Source: JAGVSV01 sp050952845 (GTDB taxonomy: Bacteria > Bacillota > Clostridia > Christensenellales > Aristaeellaceae). From it: a stretch of DNA of 64,000 bases. Position numbers and translations under genes: made by a program. The stretch is taken from assembly GCA_050952845.1 (NCBI GenBank), contig JBMNLP010000001.1:2976001-3040000 (forward strand). Direction: 5' to 3'. Of this stretch, positions 15,811 to 24,972 are shown in pieces. The notes beneath the pieces are model-generated. The model saw only the letters and a list, made by a program, of their open reading frames with translations, made no database searches and was not told the DNA's origin. Each line of letters begins with the position of its first letter. Positions within the stretch are counted from its first letter, which is position 1.

Positions 15811-17529
15811 TCAAACAATTTCCCTGATGCCGGTATTCACCGTCCGTTCGACAACCCGCACCACCTCGCCGGTGTAGGCGTCCATCACCACGAAATACCC
15901 ACTGGGTGCGGTCGGGTTGTGGGGATGCTCGGCATCGCCGTCGCCAAACGCCAGGTTGACCAGCACTTTCCACAGCGGGCGGCCAGGGTCGGTCACATCA
16001 TAAAAGAACATATGGTGCTGATTATCGTCCACATACCGCTGCTGCGCTCCCCTCTCCAGCGCCACGCCCCGGGCGATGTCAAAGGCTTTTTCCTGCGATA
16101 TGGCGGATGCATCGGGGGTGCCGTACGCGTACTGTGTCAGCGAGATCAGGTTGGGCCAGCGGCTGCTCTGGGCATAGCGGTTCGCCAGCAGGTCCTCCAG
16201 ATACCGGACGAACTCGGGGTGTTCGGCTAAATACGCGTGCACGATGGGCCTGGCCACCTGCGACCAGGCTGCCCGTTCCTCCAGGGACCAGCTCCAGATG
16301 TATTGATCCTGTTGGTTGGTCAGGCTGTCGCTGACGCCGGCATCCCGCAGCAGGCCCTGCACCTCGGCTACCCATGCCCTTTCTTTCTCCAGCATGGCAT
16401 TCGATTCATGCCAGTCAAACGCCTTGATCACCCGGCCGGTCTGGGCGTCGATGTCCGCCATATAGCGGGCATCCCCCTCCTCTCCCCAAATGAAGGTACA
16501 CACGGCGCGGAAACGCCCCTCTTCTAAGATATACTCGCCGCCTTCGGCAAAGGTGGCGCGCAGGGGCAGGCTGTTCAGCGTATCCGCCGACACGTTCAGG
16601 CGCACCTTCAGCGCCTTTTCGGCAATGGGCCTCGCCTCCTCCAGGCTCAGTTTGGCGCGGGCTTCAGGGGAATGGGGATTCTTGATGCCCATGAACGCGC
16701 CATACCGGTCTAGCCAGAACTGAAAGCATAGGGAATCGCCGCATTCATAGCCTACGGACTGAGGATCGAACAAGCTTGAATCCGCCCCCTGCCTGGACGC
16801 CAGGTAGATGGCTTTGTCGATGGAGGCGGTGATGGTATACACCTGCTCCCTTTCGTTCCACTCGCTGGACACCTGAATATCCCGCAGCAGGGACCTGGGA
16901 AACTCGCCGATCTCGGTCAGGTTGTTGATCGTCGCGCGGTAGGTGCGGCTTTCGGTCAGCGGCTGTTTTCCCCGGCTGTTCCATTGCGCCCAGTACGCTT
17001 CGCTCCATTGCCCGAAGTCAGCCTGTTCTTCCGGGGTTCTTCCCTGCTCCGGAAACTCCAGCTGTTCCACGGTGTAGCTGTCAAAGTACTCCTCCCCATA
17101 GCGCGCGGTGATGACAGCATCGGCGGCGGCGCCGCGTTCCGCCAGAGGAAGCGCGGCATCCATGGCTGTTTGCACGCGGGCGTCCTGCGCGCTGACAATG
17201 CCCGCGTCCGCCATGGCCTGAAGCAGCTTGACTTTGTCCTCGTCCGACCAGCGCGCCAGCTCGCCGGTGGTTTCCATGACGCGGACGGTTTCGAAATACT
17301 GCTTCAGGGTATCCCAACTGGTCACGGCGACAGCAACCGTCGCCGCCAGTATCATCAATATGATCGCAAGGATCAGGCTGCCGGATATTTTTTTCTTCAC
17401 GCTTTCTTCCCCCTGTGTTTTTTCTGCGCGCCTCAGCACGCGTTCAGCCAGCAAGTCGTCGGAAGCCATCCCGGAGAGCGAGCAGTTCATGGACTGCCGG
17501 ATTTTTTCCTTGATCTTCCTGTCGGTCAT
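15811..17529 (-). CDS. Membrane-anchored putative anti-sigma factor with PepSY-like extracytoplasmic repeats
   Basis: This 572-aa protein has a cytoplasmic N-terminus of about 45 residues (MTDRKIKEKIRQSMNCSLSG...), one membrane segment at about 48-70 (SGSLILAIILMILAATVAVA) and a 500-residue outer part. Two PepSY-like units are visible: SLEEARPIAEKALKVRLN with ARYMADIDAQTGRVIKAFDW, and SQEKAFDIARGVALERG with GYFVVMDAYTGEVVRVVE. The gene begins one base after the stop of the ECF sigma gene, so the pair is coupled, and an anti-sigma or sensor role follows from that arrangement. No known anti-sigma zinc motif is present. The family is otherwise unrecognised. Confidence 0.6.
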   Translation of the reverse strand: MTDRKIKEKIRQSMNCSLSGMASDDLLAERVLRRAEKTQGEESVKKKISGSLILAIILMILAATVAVAVTSWDTLKQYFETVRVMETTGELARWSDEDKVKLLQAMADAGIVSAQDARVQTAMDAALPLAERGAAADAVITARYGEEYFDSYTVEQLEFPEQGRTPEEQADFGQWSEAYWAQWNSRGKQPLTESRTYRATINNLTEIGEFPRSLLRDIQVSSEWNEREQVYTITASIDKAIYLASRQGADSSLFDPQSVGYECGDSLCFQFWLDRYGAFMGIKNPHSPEARAKLSLEEARPIAEKALKVRLNVSADTLNSLPLRATFAEGGEYILEEGRFRAVCTFIWGEEGDARYMADIDAQTGRVIKAFDWHESNAMLEKERAWVAEVQGLLRDAGVSDSLTNQQDQYIWSWSLEERAAWSQVARPIVHAYLAEHPEFVRYLEDLLANRYAQSSRWPNLISLTQYAYGTPDASAISQEKAFDIARGVALERGAQQRYVDDNQHHMFFYDVTDPGRPLWKVLVNLAFGDGDAEHPHNPTAPSGYFVVMDAYTGEVVRVVERTVNTGIREIV

Positions 17530-17530
17530 T

Positions 17531-18043
17531 TTAACTCTCCCCTTCCAACTGAGATTTCAGTTTTTTTCTTGCGCGGCTGAGCCGCCCTGAGACAGATGGC
17601 TGTGAGATGCCGAGAATATCGGCGGTTTCCTGCATCGAAAGGCCTTGAAAGTAATAGAGGATCACCGCGTCCTTGAGCTTCTCCGGCAGCCGGAGGATGG
17701 CGGCTGTTAACTCCTTCTCTTCCTCCGATGCGCCAGGATCGCTGGCGGCAGGCAAATCCTCCACCCGGATGCGCTTGTCCACGCGCCGGAACCAGGCGGA
17801 CCGGCGCATGTCCAGGCAGGTGTTGCGGGCGATTTTGATGATCCAGCTTTTCTCGCTGCATTCACCGCGAAAGCTGCCCATGCTTTTGTACGCCTTCAAA
17901 AAAGTCTCCTGCACGGCATCCCTGGCGTCTTCGGCGTTGCACAAATAGGCATAGCATACTTTCAGCAGCAGCGCCTGGTATTGCGCAACCATATCGGCCA
18001 GCCTTTCCTGATGGCCGATAGCGGGCAGCTTTTCCTCTCCCAT
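17531..18043 (-). CDS. ECF-type RNA polymerase sigma factor
   Basis: The 170-aa protein has region 2 (YLCNAEDARDAVQETFLKAY, then SEKSWIIKIARNTCLDMRRS) and region 4 (LPEKLKDAVILYYFQGLSMQ, then SQPSVSGRLSRARKKLKSQL), the helix-turn-helix that reads the -35 box. The start is set at the ATG at 18043 because GGGAGGT lies 7 bases upstream; ATGTGC abutting the ribosome site is too close. It is followed by its putative membrane partner with a 1-bp gap. It likely controls envelope genes, plausibly the secreted-protein block beside it. It directs core polymerase to a small regulon; no target promoters were identified. Confidence 0.9.
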   Translation of the reverse strand: MGEEKLPAIGHQERLADMVAQYQALLLKVCYAYLCNAEDARDAVQETFLKAYKSMGSFRGECSEKSWIIKIARNTCLDMRRSAWFRRVDKRIRVEDLPAASDPGASEEEKELTAAILRLPEKLKDAVILYYFQGLSMQETADILGISQPSVSGRLSRARKKLKSQLEGES

Positions 18044-18230
18044 GCACATACCTCCCTTCACTACCATAGACGAAGAAGGCCTGGATCATATAGGATGCGC
18101 CTATTTTATTTTTTCCGGCGTTCAGGATTTACAGATCACAGCCGCGGCAACAATCAGGGATGCCGCTGCCGCACAAGCCGAAGCAAAACGCCTGTTTTAT
18201 GTCAGCATTGCTCTATGAGGAGGTTCTCTT

Positions 18231-19814
18231 TTAGCCGTTCCCTTCCCAGAACCATGCCTGCTTCATATACCCGCCGATGCCGTCCTCCGGGAAGTAGACA
18301 TAGTACCACTCTGTGCCCGCGATGCCCACAATCCAGTATCGATAGCCGGACAGCGTGCGGTAAAAGGACACGGGGGCGAGGATATCGGGTTCTTCGTATA
18401 CGGGCAGGGCTTCGTTGTCCACGCTGTCCACGTGCGTTAATTCGGGGAAAGCCGGCTGCACATGGTTCATGTCCGCGCCAAAGGCCAGGTATTTCGCCAT
18501 CATCCAGCCCTCGGGCGCGCCGATGCGCAGGCAGGTAGGGATTTGCACCTGCACCCATTCGCCCCGGCGCTGTAGCACGCGCAGCGGCGTGCCGTTGTAA
18601 AACTTGCCCCATGTGGGGGCGCTGCGGTCAGGCGTTTTGCGCAGGTGCAGGCGGTCCTTGGGGTTGGGATTGTTCACCATCGCCCAGCCGGATTGGTCTA
18701 ATTGCCGAAAGGCTTCGTCAAAGGCGCCGGGCAGGGCGGCGATGTCCACCCCGCGGATATCGTTCCATGGATGATCGCCAAAGCAGCAATGGCTCGACGG
18801 TTCCCGATAATCCTGCACATAGTGGGGGCCTATGCCCATAAAAGCTGAGCCTTCCATATACCGAAGGCCCCACACGCCATACCGGTCGCGCCGGAAGATA
18901 CAGTAAAAGCGGATGTCCTCGTTGTCCATATAGGGGTAGATCGCTACCTCCATCCCCAGCGGCTGCGGGTTGATCCAGGTGCCCCGGGGCAGCGTCTGGG
19001 TGATGCTGTCCACATAATACCCGCCCGTGTTATCTCCTACCCACGCCTTGAGCAGCAGGCGCATATGCCCCTGCCCGTCGGTGCCCTGCACATAGATGCC
19101 GCCCTCGTTGATATCGGCTGTTATCCGCGTCCACCCCGGCGGCGTCAGCGCGTCCAGCACCTCGGTGCGCGGCTTGCCACCCGGCATGACCAGTTGCGGC
19201 GGATAGGCGGGGAACAGCTGCCAGTCATAGGTGGCCAGCTGCGTCTTGCCCTGCAAATGCGGCACCGGGATGGGCGGCCATTCCCCACGCGCTAAGATGT
19301 TGCCGATATCATCGGTTTCCAGCGCTTCACTCATCAGCAGGCCGTCCTGCACGCGCATCCCCCATTCGGTGTGCTCCGCAAGGGCAGGCTGATTTGGATA
19401 CACAGCCACCTCCACCTCGCCCCACGCGCCGCCCGATTTACCAGCGCGGTAGGACCACAGGTGCTCCTGATCCTGAAAGCTGACAAACACCACGTCGCCG
19501 CCGGTGTCAATGAGCACGCTGGGCCGGCTGTCGCCGGGCGGGAAGGCGGCGGGGTTTTCCACCGTAAGGGCGTAGGCAGCCTGTCCGCGCGCCTTTTCGG
19601 CGATGACCAGCACATGCTGTTCATTATGGGTCAGCGCCAGCGCCCACTGCCCCATGGCGTCATCGCCGTACCCTGAAAACGCCGTGACGGTATGTTTGGG
19701 ATGGGTTTCCTGAATCAGCGCGCGCACGGCAGGGGGCAGCGGCGCCTGTTCCTGCGCGGCGGCAGAAAAAAACGCGCCGCACAACAGCAAAACAAACAAC
19801 AGCCATCGCTTCAT
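18231..19814 (-). CDS. Secreted SH3-like domain protein, function unknown
   Basis: The start is placed at 19814 (MKRWLLFVLLLCGAFFSAAA) with GGAGGG upstream, giving 527 aa; a longer frame has no ribosome site. After the signal peptide comes an unrecognised beta-rich region with a repetitive, propeller-like look (WALALTHNEQHVLVI, DTGGDVVFVSFQDQEHLWSY). A bacterial SH3-like segment follows near residues 390-440 (DRLHLRKTPDRSAPTWGKFY), where RKTPDRSA is the usual 'LRxxPs' start, and a second SH3-like tail (YWIVGIAGTEWYYVYF). SH3b domains bind cell-wall peptides. It is the last gene of a four-gene secreted-protein run with 1-46 bp gaps. Confidence 0.6.
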   Translation of the reverse strand: MKRWLLFVLLLCGAFFSAAAQEQAPLPPAVRALIQETHPKHTVTAFSGYGDDAMGQWALALTHNEQHVLVIAEKARGQAAYALTVENPAAFPPGDSRPSVLIDTGGDVVFVSFQDQEHLWSYRAGKSGGAWGEVEVAVYPNQPALAEHTEWGMRVQDGLLMSEALETDDIGNILARGEWPPIPVPHLQGKTQLATYDWQLFPAYPPQLVMPGGKPRTEVLDALTPPGWTRITADINEGGIYVQGTDGQGHMRLLLKAWVGDNTGGYYVDSITQTLPRGTWINPQPLGMEVAIYPYMDNEDIRFYCIFRRDRYGVWGLRYMEGSAFMGIGPHYVQDYREPSSHCCFGDHPWNDIRGVDIAALPGAFDEAFRQLDQSGWAMVNNPNPKDRLHLRKTPDRSAPTWGKFYNGTPLRVLQRRGEWVQVQIPTCLRIGAPEGWMMAKYLAFGADMNHVQPAFPELTHVDSVDNEALPVYEEPDILAPVSFYRTLSGYRYWIVGIAGTEWYYVYFPEDGIGGYMKQAWFWEGNG

Positions 19815-19815
19815 A

Positions 19816-20547
19816 TTACTTTCCCTCCAGCCCCTGCCACAGGGCGTTCTGCTCGCGCCGGTAAAAGGCATCATACGCCGCGTCCATGCCGTTGGCCTGC
19901 ATATCGTATGTTTCCTCCCAAAGCAGCTGATCGCCATATCCGGGCGCACCGATTGCGTACACCCGTGCATGCAGTACGTTGTACCAGGTGGTTTGTGTGT
20001 ACACATCCTCCTGCGAATAGCCTTCCTGCCTGTAATGGCACACCGCGCGCCGCACCGGGATCAGGCGATGCCCCTCCCAGCGCAGCAGCACCTCCTCGTG
20101 CAGAGCGCCAGCCTCGCCGCTGACAGCGTGAGAAGCCACCAGCCCTTGCCGGGGATACAGCTGCAGGTTGTACAGGCCTTTTTCGTGCCCATCATCTACC
20201 GGCACATAGCGCCCGCCCCGCCGGATAAACAGGCGATAGATAATATTGGTGCCGCCGGGGTCCACCGTCACCACCAAGTCATCCACGCCGTCAAAGTTGA
20301 CATCGGCTGCATGCGCCACCGGCTGTAAAAATTGGGAAGCAAAGTACAGCGCCTGCCCGTTGGGCGTTGTTATGCGCACAGCCACCGGAGCCAGGCCAAA
20401 CCATTCATCGGCAGGGTACGGGCTATCCAGCACCTCCACCGGCAGCGGCAGGGGGTCGCCATCTATATAGGAAGGCTTGGGGACAGCCTGCGCCGTCATG
20501 GGCAGCAGCGTCAGACACAGCAAAATAAGCCATGTCAACCGTTTCAT
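19816..20547 (-). CDS. Secreted protein with FG-GAP/XAC2610-like segment
   Basis: This 243-aa protein has a signal peptide (MKRLTWLILLCLTLLPMTAQ, cut after QA). Residues about 83-92 read DVNFDGVDDLVV, the Asp/Asn-rich loop of FG-GAP or XAC2610-type calcium-binding repeats, followed by IYRLFIRRGGRYVPVDD, the 'hydrophobic strand then report' pattern of that family. Its stop lies 1 bp before the next gene's start, so the two are coupled. The exact function is unknown; an extracellular, possibly calcium-dependent role is a family inference. Confidence 0.6.
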   Translation of the reverse strand: MKRLTWLILLCLTLLPMTAQAVPKPSYIDGDPLPLPVEVLDSPYPADEWFGLAPVAVRITTPNGQALYFASQFLQPVAHAADVNFDGVDDLVVTVDPGGTNIIYRLFIRRGGRYVPVDDGHEKGLYNLQLYPRQGLVASHAVSGEAGALHEEVLLRWEGHRLIPVRRAVCHYRQEGYSQEDVYTQTTWYNVLHARVYAIGAPGYGDQLLWEETYDMQANGMDAAYDAFYRREQNALWQGLEGK

Positions 20548-20556
20548 TTGATCCTC

Positions 20557-21768
20557 CTATGGCGTTACAAATCGCAGCGTATCTTGCACAAAGCCCCGGG
20601 ACAGCGCAAAGGATATGCCCACCTCCGGCAGCACCACATCGCTGTCCGCCACCGTCACGCTGCCGGACAGCAGGGGGACGTTCGTTTCCGGCAGGCTGTC
20701 AAAGGGCGCGACCCAGGCCTGCGGTGCCCAGTTGTGGTACACCCAGGGCTGCCCGTTCAGGTAGCGCACCATCCAGCCGCCTGTGCACCGCCGCGTCATA
20801 AGCGCCTGTACATTGCCCAGCGCGTCGATGTCCAGCCGGAACACAAACCCGCTGTTAGCCAGCTCATTTTGCATGCCGCTGCCCCATATGGTGTATCCGC
20901 TGTCGGCGCGCTGGTCGATCAGCTGCGGGGTTGCGCTGTACGCATCCAGCGTGTACGACCATTGCCACCGCGGGTCGGCGCCTGCGGCATCATAGTTGTA
21001 TACCCAAATCGTGGCGGTATTGTTATGGTCTTTAGTAACCAGTGCGGTCAGGCCGCCCATGTGGTTGGGCGTGGCGTCCCGGCCAAAGCCGTCTAAAAAC
21101 CCCACATCCCACAGCACGGCACGGCGGCTGGTCGTGCCATCCGCCTCCAAATACACCAGCGCCTGGGAGCCGGTGCGCCGGTCGAGTTCGGGTGCATCGC
21201 TCAGCTTGCCGATCACATGCAGCATGTGCCCATTGCTGCGCGGCCATGCCCACAGCAGCAGGTCATTGGGGCCGGTTGCGTGCAGCATGGAACGCTGCAC
21301 CTGCCCGTCCAGCCCGATTTCATACAACACATATTCCTCCCCCTGCAGCGTGCCGTACACGCGGTCGCCGGCGGGGATCAGCGGCTTCAGGTCGTCGGGC
21401 AGCGGTACTGATATCAGGCTGCCGCCGTCGGCGGCGATGATGTCCAGCAACCTCCCACCTTCCACCCGCTGCGACACCAGCGCGATGCGGCCATCGGCAA
21501 GCAGCCGCGCACCGCCCCAGGGGTGGTTGCTGGGCGGGATGGGGCAAGCCCACAGCAAATGCCCCTGCGCGTCCAGGCAGCGCACTTCATCGCGCGGCAG
21601 GATGTTTGACCCGTCCTCGCGGGCAGGCAGCAGCACGATGCGCCCGTCAGGCAGAAACAGCGGGTTGTCCACCACCCGGGGCAACAGCACCGCGCCGGCG
21701 GGCGGCGCTTCAGCCAGCGCACAGGCGGGCAGCAAGCAAAGCAATAAAACAGCCAACAATTTTTTCAT
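20557..21768 (-). CDS. Secreted beta-propeller-like protein
   Basis: The start at 21768 (MKKLLAVLLLCLLPACALAE) has GGAGG upstream; the longer frame is not supported. The 403-aa product has a signal peptide and repeated blade-like units of the form 'D..G.llW......... .l.dG...l' (CLDAQGHLLWACPIPPSN, GGARLLADGRIALVSQRVEG, VYGTLQGEEYVLYEIGLDGQ). This resembles PQQ-type or quinoprotein-like propellers, although I see no cofactor motif. PACALAE could be read as a lipobox (LPAC), but the upstream hydrophobic stretch fits a standard signal peptidase site too. Function unknown. Confidence 0.6.
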   Translation of the reverse strand: MKKLLAVLLLCLLPACALAEAPPAGAVLLPRVVDNPLFLPDGRIVLLPAREDGSNILPRDEVRCLDAQGHLLWACPIPPSNHPWGGARLLADGRIALVSQRVEGGRLLDIIAADGGSLISVPLPDDLKPLIPAGDRVYGTLQGEEYVLYEIGLDGQVQRSMLHATGPNDLLLWAWPRSNGHMLHVIGKLSDAPELDRRTGSQALVYLEADGTTSRRAVLWDVGFLDGFGRDATPNHMGGLTALVTKDHNNTATIWVYNYDAAGADPRWQWSYTLDAYSATPQLIDQRADSGYTIWGSGMQNELANSGFVFRLDIDALGNVQALMTRRCTGGWMVRYLNGQPWVYHNWAPQAWVAPFDSLPETNVPLLSGSVTVADSDVVLPEVGISFALSRGFVQDTLRFVTP

Positions 21769-21814
21769 GGGATATATACCTCCATCTGCCCATACAACGC
21801 AGCAGCCGCGCCCA

Positions 21815-23779
21815 TCACTGCACATCCTGGGCGGCAACAAAGCCCCACCAGGTTTGGCCGTTGCGGGTGACTTCCACATAATGCGCGTACTGACCTTCCC
21901 ACAGCACACGCAGCCGGGCGCCTTTTTTCAGGGTCATCAGCGTGCCGCTCAGGTGGATGGGGTCGTCCAGCAGCGTCGTGCCACGCGATGCTTGCCTGTA
22001 GGTATCCTCCATAAACTGCGCGGGAATGGTAATATCCAGCAGGCGCTGCAACTGCCTGTCCTTTATGGCGTCCACCCAGCCCATGCGGTACTGACCGGGC
22101 GTAACCTCGTACAAAATGCACATGGCATTGTTCATCTTCGCCAGCACCACCACCCAGTCGTTCAGCGACACGGCGGCCTTGCCTTTGGCTGCGCGCGGGC
22201 CGTTAAAGTCCGGCGTGGTATACACGGGCAGGCGCACGTCCTTTTTGAGGTTGATGTACATCTCATCGGCATGGGCAAACGCTGCGCCCAGCCTGGGCGC
22301 GCCCCCGGTTTCTTCGTTCACCGTTTCGCGGGTGGTGAAAATGATGTCCTTATCAAAGGCAGCGGCATCCCTGTTCACCGGCATAAAATGGAAGCTACCC
22401 ACGCTCCATGCGCTCAGGTCGCCATCATTGATGAACATGCCGTCGTCCTCCAGCACGGCGTACAGCCATTCGCCGTCCCAGGAATAGCTGTCCACCTGCC
22501 AGACGTCCTGGTCGTTTACATACAGGCTGATGGCCAGGTTTGGGTGTTCCTCCCCGGCATAGATACTCAGCCCGCTCAGGCGCATCACCTGATGCCGCGT
22601 TGTTTCATGCAGGCTGGGCGCATCGGCGGGAGCAGGGGACAGGTAGATCAGCTGGTTGGTGCGCGGCAGCAGCTTGTCGTTGCGCCACACCTCCTGCCAC
22701 GCGCCGCCGCGCCGCCTGCTGTACACCAGCGTGTTGCGGCTGCCGTCCTTGAGTACGGTAAACTGCTCGTCCGGGCGCACCACGGCCTGGGCCTCCACCA
22801 CAGGCTGCGGCTCCCGGTGTCCGGGCAGCTCGTCCATGTCCCTGTCCAGCCTGCGCGTGTCCATGCGGCAGGCGCCCTGCCGGGTAACCGTGGGCTGCAG
22901 GTAGGTGACCTGCTGCTGATCGTAGGGGAATACATAGGTGGTGCTGCCCGATACGTCAGCCATGGTAATGGTCAATTGTTCCAGCTCCACCTTGATGACT
23001 GTTTTCTCCAGCACCGCACCGTCGCTTTTGCGCGCTTTGGTCAGCGTTTCGGTGCCCGTGGTGCCGCGCTCCTGCATGGTTCCTGACTGGGTGGGATAGG
23101 TGGGATCCATCACGCCATCGGGATCGGGCTGCCAACTCCTATTGTACAGATAACGCTGGCCATCTTTCTGATCCAGCCGCTCCGCTGTGGTGCACCACGA
23201 GGGATAAGCCGCGTCCACCGCCATGCGGAAATTGCTGGCCATCACCAGCATGCCGCTCGACGCCATGTCCATGTCCGACAGCTCCATGATGGGCTCGGTA
23301 CGACCAATGCTGTCCAGGTATGCCTGCACCTGGCGGCGTTTTTGTTCTTCAATGCCGCTGTTATCCGTCATGGCGCGCCACTTTTCGATGGCGCTTGCCG
23401 GCATGATATAGGGAATTTCGTTCCAGCTTTCCACCTCTTTCAGCTCGTAGAATGTCCATTCGCCGCCCCGGTGCCAGAACACCGCCGTGCATGGCCCGCC
23501 CCACCCGCTCAATGATACAAAGGCATCGTTGAAAAATCCGTATCCGCCGACGCTGGCAGCCAGGTATACCTCCAGCACATCGCCGGTTTGCGTGTAGCCC
23601 AGCGTTTCATAGCCTGCGGCAAAGCACTCGCACGCAGGATAATATTGCGGCTCCATGCTGCTGAGCAGCGCTTTGCAGATGCGCTCCGCGGGGACGTCCG
23701 GCTTCGCTTCAGCCAAAGCGGGCCGGATAGCTGCCAACAAAACCGCTGCCAATACAAACGACATGATCTTTTTAGTCAT
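21815..23779 (-). CDS. Secreted SH3-like domain protein, 654 aa, function unknown
   Basis: A signal peptide (MTKKIMSFVLAAVLLAAIRP, cleaved after ALA) opens a 654-aa extracytoplasmic protein. The middle is unrecognised. Two SH3-like segments are seen near the C-terminus: KKDVRLPVYTTPDFNGPRAA with VSLNDWVVVLAKMNN, and HLSGTLMTLKKGARLRVLWE with YAHYVEVTRNGQTWWGFVAA. These look like cell-wall-binding SH3b modules. It is the first intact gene of the secreted run on this strand. An intramolecular Cys pair is possible in ERICKALLSSMEPQYYPACE. No enzyme motif is visible. Confidence 0.6.
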   Translation of the reverse strand: MTKKIMSFVLAAVLLAAIRPALAEAKPDVPAERICKALLSSMEPQYYPACECFAAGYETLGYTQTGDVLEVYLAASVGGYGFFNDAFVSLSGWGGPCTAVFWHRGGEWTFYELKEVESWNEIPYIMPASAIEKWRAMTDNSGIEEQKRRQVQAYLDSIGRTEPIMELSDMDMASSGMLVMASNFRMAVDAAYPSWCTTAERLDQKDGQRYLYNRSWQPDPDGVMDPTYPTQSGTMQERGTTGTETLTKARKSDGAVLEKTVIKVELEQLTITMADVSGSTTYVFPYDQQQVTYLQPTVTRQGACRMDTRRLDRDMDELPGHREPQPVVEAQAVVRPDEQFTVLKDGSRNTLVYSRRRGGAWQEVWRNDKLLPRTNQLIYLSPAPADAPSLHETTRHQVMRLSGLSIYAGEEHPNLAISLYVNDQDVWQVDSYSWDGEWLYAVLEDDGMFINDGDLSAWSVGSFHFMPVNRDAAAFDKDIIFTTRETVNEETGGAPRLGAAFAHADEMYINLKKDVRLPVYTTPDFNGPRAAKGKAAVSLNDWVVVLAKMNNAMCILYEVTPGQYRMGWVDAIKDRQLQRLLDITIPAQFMEDTYRQASRGTTLLDDPIHLSGTLMTLKKGARLRVLWEGQYAHYVEVTRNGQTWWGFVAAQDVQ

Positions 23780-23791
23780 ATGCCTGTTTCC

Positions 23792-24212
23792 TCACGCAGG
23801 TGTACTTTTTTCAAGCCGATACTCACGAAGCAGCCAGGCGTCTGCGTCCTTTTCCACAGCCACGATCGTGCCGTCCTCCGCATCGTATGTCAGCAAAACA
23901 TGGTCCATATTCGACAGGCGAACCAGCAGGCAGGCGTTTCCCTGATGAAGGACGGCTGCGCATACGGATGCCACGTCATGGGTTTTGAGGGTAGGTTCGT
24001 CGATTTCAACCGTCTGTTCGGTCACGGCGTCCGATGCGGTATATGCCCGGATTTCCAAATTCTCCCGCTCGTTTTTCTGAACGATCCACAGGCGGTTTTC
24101 GCCATCCGAAAAAGCGCGGAACACAGGGGCCTAAACCACCCATGGCAAAGGCATGGCAAAACGAGGCCAATAACATGAAGCATATCCAAATTGCTGCAAG
24201 TTTTCTGTTCAT
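23792..24212 (-). pseudogene. Small secreted protein gene broken by a one-base frameshift
   Basis: The 5' part encodes a signal peptide (MNRKLAAIWICFMLLASFCH, AFAMGG). The matching mature domain (VFRAFSDGENRLWIVQKNER ... EYRLEKSTPA) is in another frame. Removing one base from the four-G run at 24126-24129 joins them into a single protein of about 139 aa. The mature part looks like one or two propeller-type blades (LWIVQKNERENLEIRAY, VLLTYDAEDGTIVAVEKD), like its neighbours. This could be a real mutation, a phase-variable run, or an assembly error. Confidence 0.7.
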
Positions 24213-24252
24213 GGTGAGTTCCTTCTTTCATTTCTTCGTAAGAAAATTTGCT

Positions 24253-24849
24253 CTATTTGAGCGGGATCATCAGGCTCTCCTCCGCCACCTCGCCGCTGAG
24301 GGCATAGATGGGCACCAGCCCCAGCACGTCGGCTTGGGTGGCAAACCCTTCATCATGCCGAAAAACGCACAGACCCTGTTGGTCCTGCCACCCCATCAAC
24401 TGGTAAGAAGCCCGGTTGCCCTCGTACAGGCGGTAGCCCACCAGCGCGTCCACGCCGGCTGCCGGGCACTTCCATGCCTGGGGCAGCAGGGCGTATACGC
24501 TGATGCCGGCAATGTCGCCGTTGGGCGCGCGCTGCACCACCGCCATGGCCTGGTACTGCGCAAACTCCCCGGTGTCGCTGAAGGGGCTGGCCGGAACAAG
24601 GGACAGGCTGGGCTTCACCATCAGGGCATTCTCGGGCACAAAGCCGCGGATGAGCGTCTGCCCGTCCATCAGCTCCACCAACGCCCAGCTGGTGCCGATG
24701 CCGTCTATGAAATCATAGCCTTCCGGCAGGAACTGCTGCATATCGCCGGGCAGCGCGCTGAAGCGCGCCAACGGCGGCCCCACCGCCAGGGACATCAGCG
24801 GCTGAAAGGCCAGCAGCAAAGTAAGGAAGAGGATGGAGAGCTTTTTCAT
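24253..24849 (-). CDS. Small secreted protein, function unknown
   Basis: The ATG at 24849 is chosen (upstream GGCGGG); an in-frame TTG two codons earlier is less likely. The 198-aa product has a signal peptide (MKKLSILFLTLLLAFQPLMS, then LAVG). The mature part contains WALVELMDGQTLIRGFVPEN, which is SH3-like in its spacing, followed by a beta-rich half. It belongs to the same secreted-protein block and has no recognised catalytic motif. Its stop overlaps AATTTGCTCT (24245-24254), which resembles the palindromic repeat end but lacks a partner. Confidence 0.55.
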   Translation of the reverse strand: MKKLSILFLTLLLAFQPLMSLAVGPPLARFSALPGDMQQFLPEGYDFIDGIGTSWALVELMDGQTLIRGFVPENALMVKPSLSLVPASPFSDTGEFAQYQAMAVVQRAPNGDIAGISVYALLPQAWKCPAAGVDALVGYRLYEGNRASYQLMGWQDQQGLCVFRHDEGFATQADVLGLVPIYALSGEVAEESLMIPLK

Positions 24850-24972
24850 GTTCAACCCGCCTTTCAGAAGGATGTGTTACATCCATCATAACAGGCAAAG
24901 GGGGCGATTTGTTGCATCGCCCCGGTAATTAATTTTTGCAGATTTTTTCTTTTGACGTGGAAATGCTGTATG

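Noticed and set aside
20996..23086. Plus-strand frame of 696 aa
   Set aside because: It is antisense to two well-supported secreted-protein genes with signal peptides and ribosome sites, and its own composition is unlike real protein.
24245..24254. AATTTGCTCT, a half-copy of the palindromic repeat end
   Set aside because: A single 10-base match without a partner end or shared interior could easily arise by chance in 64 kb.
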